Assembly: GCA_947623955.1 (NCBI GenBank)
Contig: CANQIP010000003.1
Span: 62,001-126,000 of the forward strand
DNA from: an uncultured Clostridia bacterium
GTDB lineage: Bacteria > Bacillota > Clostridia > UBA1381
Length of the DNA: 64,000 bases
Direction of reading: 5' to 3'
In this document: in pieces, positions 42,801 to 52,145 of the stretch
How the letters are laid out: every line of letters starts with the position of its first letter
Position numbering within the stretch: position 1 is the stretch's first letter
The notes under the pieces: generated by a model
What the model saw: only the letters and a program-made list of their open reading frames with translations
The model's database searches: none
What the model was told of the DNA's origin: nothing
Program-made: the position numbers and the translations under genes

Positions 42801-43351
42801 CATATTTCCCTGTACTGTTTTTGACCGATTTCGTAGAGGTCGCTGCCGTTACAGTCGATAAGCACGACGGCGGGAAAATCCTCAACTTCGAGAAGGCGTA
42901 TAGCCTCCGTGCCGAGGTCGTCGTAAGCGACAACCTCCGCCTTCTTTATCGACTGCGCGATAAGCGCGCCCGCGCCGCCGATCGCGCCGAGGTACACGCA
43001 GGTGTTGCGTTTCATCGCGTCAACGACAGCCTCGCTCCTCGCGCCCTTGCCTATCATGCAGCCGAGCCCCTTATCGAGAAGGAGGGGCGTGTACGCGTCC
43101 ATTCTGCCTGCCGTTGTCGGACCGCACGAGCCAATAACCTCGCCGGGTTTTGCGGGGCAAGGTCCGGCGTAATAAATCACGTTATCGGTAAGGTCAATCG
43201 GGAACGGCTCGCCGTTTTCGTAATTTTTAACCATTCTCTCGTGCGCCGCGTCGCGGGCGGTGTATATTGTGCCTGTCAAAAGCACGCTGTCACCGGCTTT
43301 AAGCTCTTTTATCTTATCCTTCGTCAGCGGCGTTGTAATTCTCTTTTCCAT
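42800..43351 (-). CDS. Fumarate hydratase class I, beta (C-terminal) subunit
   Basis: Fe-S hydro-lyase beta subunit (FumB/TtdB type), 183 residues. Motifs: LTGTIYTARDAAHERM, IYYAGPCPAKPGEVIGSCGP, TTAGRMDAYTPLLL, GLGCMIGKGARS and VVLIDCNGSDLYE. It works with an alpha subunit that holds the 4Fe-4S cluster to hydrate fumarate to malate, or in the tartrate dehydratase reaction. No alpha gene is visible in this window; the upstream neighbour is a HAD hydrolase. The ATG at 43351 is preferred because the upstream TTG-like start overlaps the HAD gene too far. Confidence 0.9.
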   Translation of the reverse strand: MEKRITTPLTKDKIKELKAGDSVLLTGTIYTARDAAHERMVKNYENGEPFPIDLTDNVIYYAGPCPAKPGEVIGSCGPTTAGRMDAYTPLLLDKGLGCMIGKGARSEAVVDAMKRNTCVYLGAIGGAGALIAQSIKKAEVVAYDDLGTEAIRLLEVEDFPAVVLIDCNGSDLYEIGQKQYREI

Positions 43352-43355
43352 AGCG

Positions 43356-44372
43356 TTACCCCTCCTCAATAAAATCGGCAATACTGTTTAATATGTATTC
43401 GGCTTTCATGTCCTCGAAATACCTGCGCGACTTTTCGCCGTTTATACCTGTAAGCACGGCGCAGAAGTCCGCGCCCATCGCCCGTGCCGCGAGTATGTCC
43501 GCGCCCGCGTCGCCGACTATCAGCGCGCGTTTTATTTTGTCCTTGTCGTACAGCCCTTCGACTATCTTTTTGTCGTCGTAATCCGTGCCGTAAAGCGCTT
43601 TTAAGAACATGTACGGGTGCGGTTTTGTGAGGGCGTTATTGCCGAGAGCCTTTTCAGCCGCCTCGACGTGGTCGTAGCAGCACAGCCCGTCGGGCGAGAA
43701 ATACCGTAGCGCGCCCCAGTCGGAAAGCGGTCTTTGCATCTCGATACCCGGTCTGCCCGTTCCGGTGCAGACGCGCTTGTTCAAGCTTAAAAGACGCAGT
43801 ATTTCAAGCAGACTGCCCTTTGGTATTATCGGTTCTTCTCTTTCGATAAGCCCGCTTTTAAAGCCGTTTTTCGACGGTTTCCCGTTAAGTGCGTCGCCCA
43901 AGAACCACTCCTGGAACAGTCCGTGCATCTCACGCCACATTTTGCCGTTACGCCTTAAATCCTCCGCGCTTTCGCCCGTAACGGCGGCGCACCTTTCCGC
44001 GAGCGCGTCGTACGCGTCTATGATGTTGTCGGGAAGAGTTTTCGCGTATTCGAGCGCGGCGGTGAAAACGCTGTCACCCTCGCCGCCCGCAAGCCGTGCG
44101 CACAGAACCGTGACGTAACCCAGATCCCAGTTGGAATTTACGCCCTTCGCTTTCAGCAAGCCTATCAGCTTGTCGCCGCAGAAAACGGTCTCGCGTATTT
44201 TGTCCGTGCGGCGTATATACATTTCCGTGTCAACATCTGCGCCCGCGCACATACTCATGTATTCCGCGACCGTGAGCGCCGCGCTCGTCCAGTAGTTTTC
44301 CTCGCTTGTGATAACGCCGTCCATATCAAATATAACGGTGTCGTATTTGCTTAAAAATGATTTCAGTTTCAT
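43356..44372 (-). CDS. HAD-superfamily hydrolase
   Basis: A 338-residue phosphatase-type HAD protein. Motif I is VIFDMDGVITSEENYW (nucleophile Asp), motif II is VCTGTGRPGIEMQRPL, and the last motif is RALIVGDAGADILAARAMGA. A long helical cap (about residues 60-190) makes it larger than standard HAD phosphatases; the substrate is unknown. It ends 4 bases before the fumarase beta start, so the two form an operon. Confidence 0.85.
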   Translation of the reverse strand: MKLKSFLSKYDTVIFDMDGVITSEENYWTSAALTVAEYMSMCAGADVDTEMYIRRTDKIRETVFCGDKLIGLLKAKGVNSNWDLGYVTVLCARLAGGEGDSVFTAALEYAKTLPDNIIDAYDALAERCAAVTGESAEDLRRNGKMWREMHGLFQEWFLGDALNGKPSKNGFKSGLIEREEPIIPKGSLLEILRLLSLNKRVCTGTGRPGIEMQRPLSDWGALRYFSPDGLCCYDHVEAAEKALGNNALTKPHPYMFLKALYGTDYDDKKIVEGLYDKDKIKRALIVGDAGADILAARAMGADFCAVLTGINGEKSRRYFEDMKAEYILNSIADFIEEG

Positions 44373-44447
44373 CGTATCGTTCCCTTGCTTTGTTTCACGT
44401 ACAGTATACCATTTTTATACGCCCGCTGTCAATCGGGGCGTGAGACT

Positions 44448-45902
44448 TTAATGCAGTTTTACGATTTGCGCGTTATCATAGTCAAGTTTTACGTCCTTTG
44501 GATATGTGACGGTAAGAGAGTTTATCGTCTGTTTGATTACCTCGTCGCTTACGCTTTCGTCGGGAACAATGTAATATCCCGTTTCGTCGTACCCTCCGAA
44601 TATGAGCCGTGCGGTGTATGAATTTGTGTCGTAATGCACTCTGTCGCCGTGGTCGGGCATCGGGGTAATACCGTCGGGAGCAACGTTGCCGTTGTTTTCG
44701 TCGCGCAGACCGAATTTAATTCCGCACGGCACAAACCCGTCCTTATAATAGTCAATGCTTACCACTCCGCCGTCCGTGCGCACATCCGTCACGACTATAC
44801 TGCCCAATCCGTCGGGCAGTTCATAACGTATCGGATAATCTCCGATTTTATGCGATATTTCGCCCGTTTCCGCGTCGTCGGCGTATATAATCGGAACAAT
44901 TTTGATTTCTTTTGTATCTGTATCCGCTTTCAGAAATTCATAGGAATTTTCCTCACCGATAACGTCGGTATCAAGAATGTCGAGCGATACGCCGTTTTCG
45001 TCAAACAGCGCGACCTTCTCCGCAATATTACTGCTGCCCGTTGTCACAAGTTGGCTGCCGAACGGCGACAGAACGATTTTCTCTATTGACGCGTCTGTAT
45101 CGGGAATGTTTATGCTTGTTTCGGCAGTAACGGTCGCCTCTTTTGCGGCTTCCCTGTCTATATCCGCGGAAACATACCATATCCTTGATTTTTCCTCATC
45201 CGTTAAGCCACGGCTTTGAAGTTCTGTAAGGTCTATCGGATTTTCGCTGTCATGCTTGTCGGCAAAAACCTCAACCTTAATCGTATCGGGCAGTCCAGCC
45301 GCGGATATATTGTATTTATATACCGTCTTAAACGTGTACCTATCGGCAAAATATCCCTGCGTGATGCTGTGGTTACCGACTGCGCTTACATCGTGCTGAC
45401 CATTTATTCTGATCTCGACCCACATTTTCTCGTATGCCTTCGCGTAGGCATTGTGACCGATCGGCTCGCTGCCCTCGTAAAACGGCTCGTCTGACTTTAA
45501 CGTGTAAAACACGTGGAGATAGTTGTCGTCGGCAGCCGCGTTGTCAAGCGTCAGCGTTATTCCGTCCTTTGTGACGCTTTCCCCGATTTGCGCGCTGTAC
45601 TTTGCCAATTCTTCCGTATCTGTTATTTCGTTTACTTTTTCGTTTTGAAAATAGCTTATAATATTGCCGATAGCCTCGCGTCCCGCCGGCGACGCGGCAA
45701 CCGCCGCTGCGGTGCATATTACCGCCGCACACGCCGCAACAAGTGAGGCTTTAAATATTTTGTGTCGCATATACCTCTTCCTTTCCGAAGGGGCGGCGGT
45801 TATGGACGCTGTTACTCTGCGCGTAATATCGTCCGCGCTTATTTTAAGGTCGGTATCGGGAATGCCCGTTTCCGATATAAGCTCTTTAAGTCTTTTATTC
45901 AT
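44448..45902 (-). CDS. DUF4179-type membrane protein, probable anti-sigma partner
   Basis: A 484-residue protein. The N-terminal 50 residues are cytoplasmic (LKELISETGIPDTDLKISAD), followed by a transmembrane helix (FKASLVAACAAVICTAAAVA) and a large extracellular part that starts SYFQNEKVNEITDTEELAKY, SAQIGESVTKDGITLTLDNA, as in DUF4179 proteins. In many clostridia such proteins follow an ECF sigma gene and are thought to hold it inactive. Its start overlaps the sigma gene by 8 bases, which fits that view. Not proven here. The ATG at 45902 follows gaggggg. Confidence 0.85.
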   Translation of the reverse strand: MNKRLKELISETGIPDTDLKISADDITRRVTASITAAPSERKRYMRHKIFKASLVAACAAVICTAAAVAASPAGREAIGNIISYFQNEKVNEITDTEELAKYSAQIGESVTKDGITLTLDNAAADDNYLHVFYTLKSDEPFYEGSEPIGHNAYAKAYEKMWVEIRINGQHDVSAVGNHSITQGYFADRYTFKTVYKYNISAAGLPDTIKVEVFADKHDSENPIDLTELQSRGLTDEEKSRIWYVSADIDREAAKEATVTAETSINIPDTDASIEKIVLSPFGSQLVTTGSSNIAEKVALFDENGVSLDILDTDVIGEENSYEFLKADTDTKEIKIVPIIYADDAETGEISHKIGDYPIRYELPDGLGSIVVTDVRTDGGVVSIDYYKDGFVPCGIKFGLRDENNGNVAPDGITPMPDHGDRVHYDTNSYTARLIFGGYDETGYYIVPDESVSDEVIKQTINSLTVTYPKDVKLDYDNAQIVKLH

Positions 45903-46446
45903 TTCCGTACCCCCTCTCAATCAAATACTCCTTTATCTTTTTGCGTCCTCTTGAAAGTCTGGATTTGACAGTTGAAGAATTAAGTCCTACCGCTTTAGCG
46001 ATATCGGATATTTTCTCCTCGTAATAGTAGTATCGGAGGAATATTTCGCTGTCGGGTTCTCCGAGATTTTTTATAATTCCCATAAGGATTTCACGTTTCT
46101 CTTGCTCAATCGCGGCGTCCTGCGGCGTGTTGTAATCGGAAATTATACTCTCGTCCATATTCTCGTGTACGCGCAGTGTGCGGAGTTTATTCTTTGCCGC
46201 GTTACGAGCCGCTGCCGCAAGGTACGCTCTAAGACTGCCCTTAGCGCCGTCAAGTCCCGACGCGTTTTTCCAAAGCGACAGGAACACATCGCTCACGACT
46301 TCCTCTATATCCTCGCGCGTCATTACCGTTCCGATAACGCCGTAAACGACGACCGTCACATACGGCGTGTAAAGTTCTATCACTTTTTCAAGGCTGCCGT
46401 GACGGTGGCGGCACAGTCCCGATATGAGCTTTTCCTCTTTTGTCAA
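45895..46446 (-). CDS. ECF-type sigma-70 family factor
   Basis: An extracytoplasmic-function sigma factor of about 183 residues. Region 2: VIELYTPYVTVVVYGVIGTV, TREDIEEVVSDVFLSLWKNA, GSLRAYLAAAARNAAKNKLR. Region 4: FLRYYYYEEKISDIAKAVGL, NSSTVKSRLSRGRKKIKEYL. The start is uncertain: a TTG at 46446 has aagggag eight bases upstream and is used here, while GTG at 46455 and TTG at 46464 are also in frame. It overlaps the probable anti-sigma gene by 8 bases. It may control envelope genes nearby. Confidence 0.88.
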   Translation of the reverse strand: MTKEEKLISGLCRHRHGSLEKVIELYTPYVTVVVYGVIGTVMTREDIEEVVSDVFLSLWKNASGLDGAKGSLRAYLAAAARNAAKNKLRTLRVHENMDESIISDYNTPQDAAIEQEKREILMGIIKNLGEPDSEIFLRYYYYEEKISDIAKAVGLNSSTVKSRLSRGRKKIKEYLIERGYGNE

Positions 46447-46490
46447 TGTATTCACTCCCTTCAATCGAACAAAACAACGTTGTTTCTGTA

Positions 46491-46523
46491 ATTATATACA
46501 CGTAAAACCCATGTTTGGTTGCA
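46491..46523 (-). promoter_or_regulatory. Possible ECF-type promoter of the sigma gene
   Basis: On minus the gap holds TGCAACC (46523-46517), about 14 bases, then CGTGTA (46502-46497). This resembles ECF promoters (an AAC-type -35 and a CGT-type -10) and would make the sigma gene autoregulated. A TATAAT overlaps the same place, so a SigA promoter cannot be excluded. Confidence 0.35.
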
Positions 46524-46707
46524 TAATGCGAAAAATTTTTATGATTAATTCGACACAAAAGTATATAAATTATACAGCAAACAGAATTTCAAATCAATAA
46601 TTTTTATTGTTAAATTTTCCGCATTTTAAGGTTCATTTAAGAAAACGGTCATATAATTAACTTAGTCAAAAGAGAAAGACGCATTGAATTTTGAGAGGAT
46701 GATAGTT

Positions 46708-49026
46708 TTGAAACGGAATATATTTAAAAGAACGGTAAGTATTGCGGCAGCGGCGGCGGTTACGGTCACGCTTTGCGGCGGGTGTACGGCTGCGGAAAGC
46801 GGTACGGACAGTATAAAGGTAACGTACGACGGTCAGACGATAGAGCTTAACGCCCAGCCCGAAATCATAAACGACAGAGTCATGGTACCGATGCGCGCAA
46901 TATTTGAAGCGTTCGGCGCAAAGGTGAAGTGGGACGGCGAAAGCAAAACAATAACGTCAAAGAAAAAATCGAAAACAATCACCATGACAATAGACTCGTG
47001 CGACATGACGAAGAACGATGAGACGTACACCTTTGACACCGCGCCCGTAATCGAGAACGGCAGAACGCTCGTACCCGTAAGAGCGATAAGCGACCTTCTG
47101 GGGCTTAACGCCGAGTGGGATGAGGGGAGCCGCACCGTTAAAATCACAACTCCCGCAGACGAGGAAGATAACTCGTGGGAGAAGAATACGGGAACGATTG
47201 ACCTTGACAAAATGAGCGTCACCGGCGACGGCGTAAGCGTGTCGGGCAAGGTCATAACGATAGCGTCGGGCGGCGACTTCACCGTCACGGGCGAGTGCGC
47301 CGACGGTCAGATAGTCATTGACACGGAGGATAAAGCAAAGCTGCGGCTTTCGGGCATGAGCCTTACGAATAGCGACGGTGCGGCGATTTATGTCAAAAAC
47401 GCCGACAAGGCGTACATCACCGTAAGCAAGGACAGCGAAAACAGCGTAAGCGACGGCGCGGAGTACGCGTCGGGCGACGAGAACGAAAAGGCGGCGATAA
47501 CGTCACGCGACAATCTCGAAATTAAGGGTAACGGCTCGCTTACCGTAAACGCGTCATACAATAACGGTATCGACTGCAGCGACAGCCTTGACATAGAGAA
47601 CGGCAATATAACGGTAAACGCGGCAAACGACGGTATTAACGTAAACGATACGCTCGCCGTTTCGGGCGGTACGCTCACGGTAAACGCGAAGGGCGACGGT
47701 ATGCAGGCGGGCGAGATAATAGACGTATCGGGCGGCGAGGTAAATATCACAACCACCGGCGAAGTCGCGTCGTCCGCGTCTGAGACGAGAGACTTCGGAC
47801 GGTTCGCGCAAAGCACAGCGCCTACCGAAACAACCCCAACCGATACGGCAAGCGACGCGTCGAGCAAGGGTATAAAGGCGGATTGGCTCGTGGACATATC
47901 GGGCGGTACGCTTGATCTCACAACTACCGACCACGCGATCCACTGTACCTCGGACATGGAGATTTCGGGCGGCGATATAACTATCTCGTCCGACAACAAG
48001 GGCATATCGGCGCACGGAAATCTTACGTTTGACGGCGGCAAAGTGAACATAACGAAGTCGACCGAGGGCATAGAAACAAAGACTATTATGACGATAAACG
48101 ACGGCGATATAAGCGTCACCGCGAGCGACGACGGTATTAACGCGGGCGGCGGCAATACGTTCGGCGGTATGGGCAGGAATATGGCAGCAACGGACGGTCA
48201 AACTATGCCGAACGGTATGGAGCGCCCCAATACAGAAAATATGATGCCTCAGGAAACAGCGGGCGAGATGAATAATATGCGCCGCGGTCACGGTATGGAC
48301 AATGGCATTACTCCGCCCGATGTTCAAATGCCGACGGACAGAATGACCCCTCCCGACGGTCAAGTTCCGCAAATGCCTGACGGTCAGACTATGCCGCAAA
48401 TGCAGGGCGGTATGAGAGGCGGTATGGGCATGAACCGCGACAGCACGGAAATAAGCGCGGAACACCACATACAGATAAACGGCGGCAATGTCTACATTAA
48501 CGCCATGGGCGACGGCATAGACTCGAACGGTTCGATCGTTATGGACGGCGGTACGGTCACGATTGACGGCACAACGTTCAGCGGCAACAGCGCGCTCGAC
48601 CACGACGGCGCGATGATGGTAAACGGCGGTACACTTACGGCTGTCAGCGCGGCGGGAATGGTTGAAGTTCCGGGCAGCGCGTCAAAGCAGAACGTGCTTT
48701 GCTATACGCTCTCCGAAAGCGTCGCAGCGGGCGCGAAAACGGAAGTTAAAAGGTCGGACGGCACGGTAATAGCGTCGCATACGGGCAAAAACGCGTACCA
48801 ATCGTTTATATTCTCGTCATCGGAACTTGTGACGGGCGAAACGTACACTATATATGTAAACGGCGAGGAAAAGGACAGCTTTACCGTGTCGGAAAGCATC
48901 TCGGCAGTGGGTTCGGCAACGCTTAACGGTATGGGCGGCGGTATGCGTCAGGGACACGGTATGAGAGGTGCGCCGCCCGACGACGCGGCGCGGCAGAATG
49001 GTCAATACACCGAAAAGACATCGTAA
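46708..49026 (+). CDS. Secreted beta-helix protein with copper-amine-oxidase-N domain (Cthe_2159/DUF4353-like)
   Basis: A secreted protein of about 772 residues. The N-terminus (RTVSIAAAAAVTVTLCGGCT) is a signal peptide with a possible lipoprotein Cys. A copper amine oxidase-like N-domain follows (about 36-150: MVPMRAIFEAFGAKVKWDG, TLVPVRAISDLLGLNAEWDE). Then come repeats of the DUF4353 beta-helix (SGGTLTVNAKGDGMQAGEII, ISGGDITISSDNKGISAHGN), a family with a described pectin- and calcium-binding member. An insertion at about 480-577 is very rich in Met, Gly, Gln and Pro. The TTG start is chosen for gagagg nine bases upstream; an ATG nine bases earlier is also possible. Confidence 0.82.
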   Translation: MKRNIFKRTVSIAAAAAVTVTLCGGCTAAESGTDSIKVTYDGQTIELNAQPEIINDRVMVPMRAIFEAFGAKVKWDGESKTITSKKKSKTITMTIDSCDMTKNDETYTFDTAPVIENGRTLVPVRAISDLLGLNAEWDEGSRTVKITTPADEEDNSWEKNTGTIDLDKMSVTGDGVSVSGKVITIASGGDFTVTGECADGQIVIDTEDKAKLRLSGMSLTNSDGAAIYVKNADKAYITVSKDSENSVSDGAEYASGDENEKAAITSRDNLEIKGNGSLTVNASYNNGIDCSDSLDIENGNITVNAANDGINVNDTLAVSGGTLTVNAKGDGMQAGEIIDVSGGEVNITTTGEVASSASETRDFGRFAQSTAPTETTPTDTASDASSKGIKADWLVDISGGTLDLTTTDHAIHCTSDMEISGGDITISSDNKGISAHGNLTFDGGKVNITKSTEGIETKTIMTINDGDISVTASDDGINAGGGNTFGGMGRNMAATDGQTMPNGMERPNTENMMPQETAGEMNNMRRGHGMDNGITPPDVQMPTDRMTPPDGQVPQMPDGQTMPQMQGGMRGGMGMNRDSTEISAEHHIQINGGNVYINAMGDGIDSNGSIVMDGGTVTIDGTTFSGNSALDHDGAMMVNGGTLTAVSAAGMVEVPGSASKQNVLCYTLSESVAAGAKTEVKRSDGTVIASHTGKNAYQSFIFSSSELVTGETYTIYVNGEEKDSFTVSESISAVGSATLNGMGGGMRQGHGMRGAPPDDAARQNGQYTEKTS

Positions 49027-49037
49027 GATGTCTTTTT
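49013..49037 (+). terminator. Intrinsic terminator overlapping the stop codon
   Basis: AAAAGACATC and GATGTCTTTT around GTAA; the stop codon lies in the loop. A T run follows. Confidence 0.85.
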
Positions 49038-49118
49038 AGCGTATTATTGCGCCGAGGGCGAAAACGCGAAAGTCAGAAATAAAAGCGTGAAAACGCGTAA
49101 CAAATACGTGTACGCGCC

Positions 49119-49147
49119 TTGACATGCTCATGGCAAAGTGTTAAAAT
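49119..49147 (+). promoter_or_regulatory. Promoter of the MacA/MacB-like operon
   Basis: TTGACA (49119-49124), 17-base spacer, TAAAAT (49142-49147), about 90 bases before the first gene. Confidence 0.7.
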
Positions 49148-49236
49148 AGTAATAATTCAGAGAAAATAACAAGGATATAATTCTTTACGCAATATCATCT
49201 GTGTGAAACGCAAATAAAGAGCAAGGAGGGAACAGA

Positions 49237-51339
49237 ATGGCAGAGCTTGAAAACGGCGAAACGCTCGAACAAACCGAAGAAACCGAACAAACCGAAGAAA
49301 CGCTTGACGCGTCGTCGGAAACGCCGGAGGAACCGCTTACGTTCTCGGACGATATAGAAAACGAAAACGAGAATTACGACAATGTTCCTGTCGATCCCAA
49401 AAAGCGTAAGAGAAAAAAGAAGTTTATCATATTGGGTATAATCGCGCTTGTCGTTATCGGTCTTATTGTGGCTGACGTAATATCGTCCAAAATAGAAGAG
49501 GCGGAAGAACTCAAAAATATGTATACCGACGTGGCTGTGGAACGCCGCACTATAAAGAAGTCGATAACAGGCTCGTCCTCGACCGAACCGAACGACTCCT
49601 ACGACGTTATGACGATGAAGTCGGGCGACATAACGGCTGATTACTTCAAAGAGGGCGACACCGTTAAAAAAGGCGACAAGCTATACCAGTTTGACGACGA
49701 GGAGGCGCGTGACTCGCTCGCTACGGCGCAGAACGCTGTCACAAAGGCGCAGCAGGCGTATGTTGACGCGGTGAAACAAAAGACTAACACCGTAAGCACA
49801 AACAATATCACATCCAAGAGTACTCAAAACGCGATAAACAGGGCGCTTAACAGTCTGAACGACGCGCAGAGTTCATACGACGACCAGTACATAAAATCGG
49901 ATATAGGCGGAAGGGTCACGGGTGTTACGGTCAAAGAGGGCGACAACATAAACACGGGAACAAAAATCGCCGATATATATGACGACAGCAGAATGAAACT
50001 GCGCGTGCCGTTTAACGAGTACGACGCGGGAAATGTGGCTGTTGGCGACGGCGCGGAGGTAATTGTGACGGCGTCGGGCGACATGCTTTACGGAATGGTG
50101 ACGGAAAAATCGTCCGCGGCTGTATCGACGGCGGCGCATAATATGCTTGTGTATGCCACAGTAGAGGTTGACAATCCCGGCGCGCTCACAACGGCAGACC
50201 GCGGCAGCGTGACGGTAAACGGCGCGGCGTGCGCCGACAGCGCGAATTTTGAATATATAGAAACACAGTCGCTCATAGCCAAATCGTCGGGAACGGTCGA
50301 GGCTCTCTACATAGAGGAAGGCGACAGCGTGTACGCGGGCGAACAGGTCGCATACGTTAAATCCGACACGCTCACGACCGCGCTCGACAACGCTAAGCTG
50401 TCATACGACGACGCTGTACTGAATTTACAAAAGCAGGTAATCCAAAACGACACCTTCTCGCAGGACAGTTCCATAAAGAACGCGCAGCTTGCGCTCGACG
50501 ACGCGAGAACAAACCTCAAAAAGGCGCAGGACGCTGTGGACGATTTTGTCGTGGAGGCTCCGATCGAGGGTACCGTTGTAACGAAAAACGCGAAAAACGG
50601 CGACACACGCGACTCCACAAACAGCACCGAGGCGCTTTGCGTCATATACGACCTTTCGAGCCTTAAAATATCCTTGGAGGTTGACGAAACGGAAATATCT
50701 CTCGTAAAAACGGGAATGAAAGCGACGGTTACGGCTGACGCGGTAGAAGGAGAGTTTGAAGGCGAGGTTACGAAAGTACCCGTTGACGGCGTAAACACAA
50801 ACGGCGTGACGACGTATACGGTCGAGATACAGATAAGGGAATACGGCGCACTCTTGCCCGGAATGAACGTTGACGCGGAAATTGTCGTTGACGAGGCGGA
50901 CAACGTGCTTACCATACCCGTGAACAGTATCAACCGAGGCAACGTCGTATTCGTAAAGGATGACGGTACACAGCACACGGGCGACATTACCGACATTATA
51001 AACGAACGCCGCGAAAACCCCGACAAAAAGGACGATATGCCCGACGTGCCGGCAAATATTGAAATACCCGAGGGCTACCGCGCTATACGGATAGATACGG
51101 GACTTAACGATAACGACTATATAGAGGTCAAATCGGGACTCGGCGAGGGTGACAGCGTGCGGACGCTTAACACCAAATCGAGCAGCGAGGACGCAGACTT
51201 CGGTATGCCGGAAGATATGCCGAACATGAACGGCGGCGGTATGCGTCAGGGCGGCGCACCCGGCGGCATGAACGGCGGTGGAGGAAATATGCGCTCCGGC
51301 GGCGGCAATATGAACGGCGCGGGCGGCCCGCCGAGATAA
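49237..51339 (+). CDS. MacA/HlyD-like efflux adaptor with Gly/Met-rich tail
   Basis: A 700-residue membrane-fusion-type protein. An acidic Glu/Thr-rich cytoplasmic N-terminus is followed by one membrane helix (about 65-85, FIILGIIALVVIGLIVADVI). Then come two lipoyl/barrel units (GDITADYFKEGDTVKKGDKL, GRVTGVTVKEGDNINTGTKI), a helical hairpin and further beta-barrel parts (VVTKNAKNGDTRDSTNSTEA). The C-terminus is low-complexity, rich in Gly, Met and Asn (GGGMRQGGAPGGMNGGGG). It is larger than classic MacA and carries duplicated lipoyl regions. It precedes an ATPase and a MacB-like permease, so the set is a YknXYZ/MacAB-type exporter or envelope stress pump. Confidence 0.85.
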   Translation: MAELENGETLEQTEETEQTEETLDASSETPEEPLTFSDDIENENENYDNVPVDPKKRKRKKKFIILGIIALVVIGLIVADVISSKIEEAEELKNMYTDVAVERRTIKKSITGSSSTEPNDSYDVMTMKSGDITADYFKEGDTVKKGDKLYQFDDEEARDSLATAQNAVTKAQQAYVDAVKQKTNTVSTNNITSKSTQNAINRALNSLNDAQSSYDDQYIKSDIGGRVTGVTVKEGDNINTGTKIADIYDDSRMKLRVPFNEYDAGNVAVGDGAEVIVTASGDMLYGMVTEKSSAAVSTAAHNMLVYATVEVDNPGALTTADRGSVTVNGAACADSANFEYIETQSLIAKSSGTVEALYIEEGDSVYAGEQVAYVKSDTLTTALDNAKLSYDDAVLNLQKQVIQNDTFSQDSSIKNAQLALDDARTNLKKAQDAVDDFVVEAPIEGTVVTKNAKNGDTRDSTNSTEALCVIYDLSSLKISLEVDETEISLVKTGMKATVTADAVEGEFEGEVTKVPVDGVNTNGVTTYTVEIQIREYGALLPGMNVDAEIVVDEADNVLTIPVNSINRGNVVFVKDDGTQHTGDITDIINERRENPDKKDDMPDVPANIEIPEGYRAIRIDTGLNDNDYIEVKSGLGEGDSVRTLNTKSSSEDADFGMPEDMPNMNGGGMRQGGAPGGMNGGGGNMRSGGGNMNGAGGPPR

Positions 51340-51383
51340 TACGCGGCTTTTGGAATTTTGAGTTGAAGGGTGATGACCGGGAT

Positions 51384-52145
51384 ATGCCACCGCTTGTGGA
51401 AATGAAAAACGTATATAAGATATACCGCACGGGCGACGTAAGCGTACACGCGCTTGACGGTATATCTCTTACCATAGAAAAAGGCGAGTTTGTCGCTATA
51501 GTCGGACAGTCCGGCAGCGGCAAATCCACCTGTATGAATATAATCGGCTGTCTCGACGTTGCGACAAAGGGTACGTATAAGCTGAACGGCAGAGCAATCA
51601 CAAACTACACGCAGGATGAGCTTGCCGAGGTGCGCAACAAAATGCTCGGCTTTATATTTCAGCAGTACAATCTGCTCCCGAAACTGACTGTACTCGAAAA
51701 CGTACAGCTCCCGCTGCTATACGCGGGCATGAGGGAAAGCGAACAGCGCAGACGCGCACTGCAGTCGCTCGACCGTGTGGGCTTAAAGTCAAAGGCGCAC
51801 AACTACCCCTCGCAGCTCTCGGGCGGACAGCAGCAGAGAGTATCCATAGCCCGCGCACTCGCGGGCGACCCGTCGGTAATACTCGCCGACGAGCCTACGG
51901 GCGCGCTCGACTCGCGCACGGGCAGGGAAGTAATGATGTTTCTGCAGCAGCTTAACCGTGAGGGCAACACGATCATACTCATAACCCACGACAACTCGAT
52001 AGCCGCACGCGCGAAACGCATAATCAGAATAACCGACGGCAGAATAGTCTACGACGGCCCCGTCGAGGGCGACGTGACGGTTATGAAAATGCACGGCGCG
52101 GGCGAGGAGGCTCCCGAGGACGCGAAAGCGAAGGGGGCGACGTAA
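51384..52145 (+). CDS. ABC transporter ATP-binding protein (MacB/LolD type)
   Basis: A 253-residue ATPase of the MacB/LolD group. Walker A is VGQSGSGKSTCMNIIG, the Q-loop IFQQYNLLPKLTVLENVQLP, the signature LSGGQQQRVSIARALAG, Walker B VILADEPTGALDS, H-loop LITHDNSIAARAK. The start is taken at the ATG 51384; an in-frame TTG 21 bases earlier has no ribosome binding site. Its stop and the permease ATG overlap by one base (TAATG). Confidence 0.92.
   Translation: MPPLVEMKNVYKIYRTGDVSVHALDGISLTIEKGEFVAIVGQSGSGKSTCMNIIGCLDVATKGTYKLNGRAITNYTQDELAEVRNKMLGFIFQQYNLLPKLTVLENVQLPLLYAGMRESEQRRRALQSLDRVGLKSKAHNYPSQLSGGQQQRVSIARALAGDPSVILADEPTGALDSRTGREVMMFLQQLNREGNTIILITHDNSIAARAKRIIRITDGRIVYDGPVEGDVTVMKMHGAGEEAPEDAKAKGAT

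Noticed and set aside
47388-48603. Two long minus-strand open frames opposite the beta-helix gene
   Set aside because: Composition is a mirror of the repeated Gly/Asp/Thr codons on plus; no motif and no start signal.
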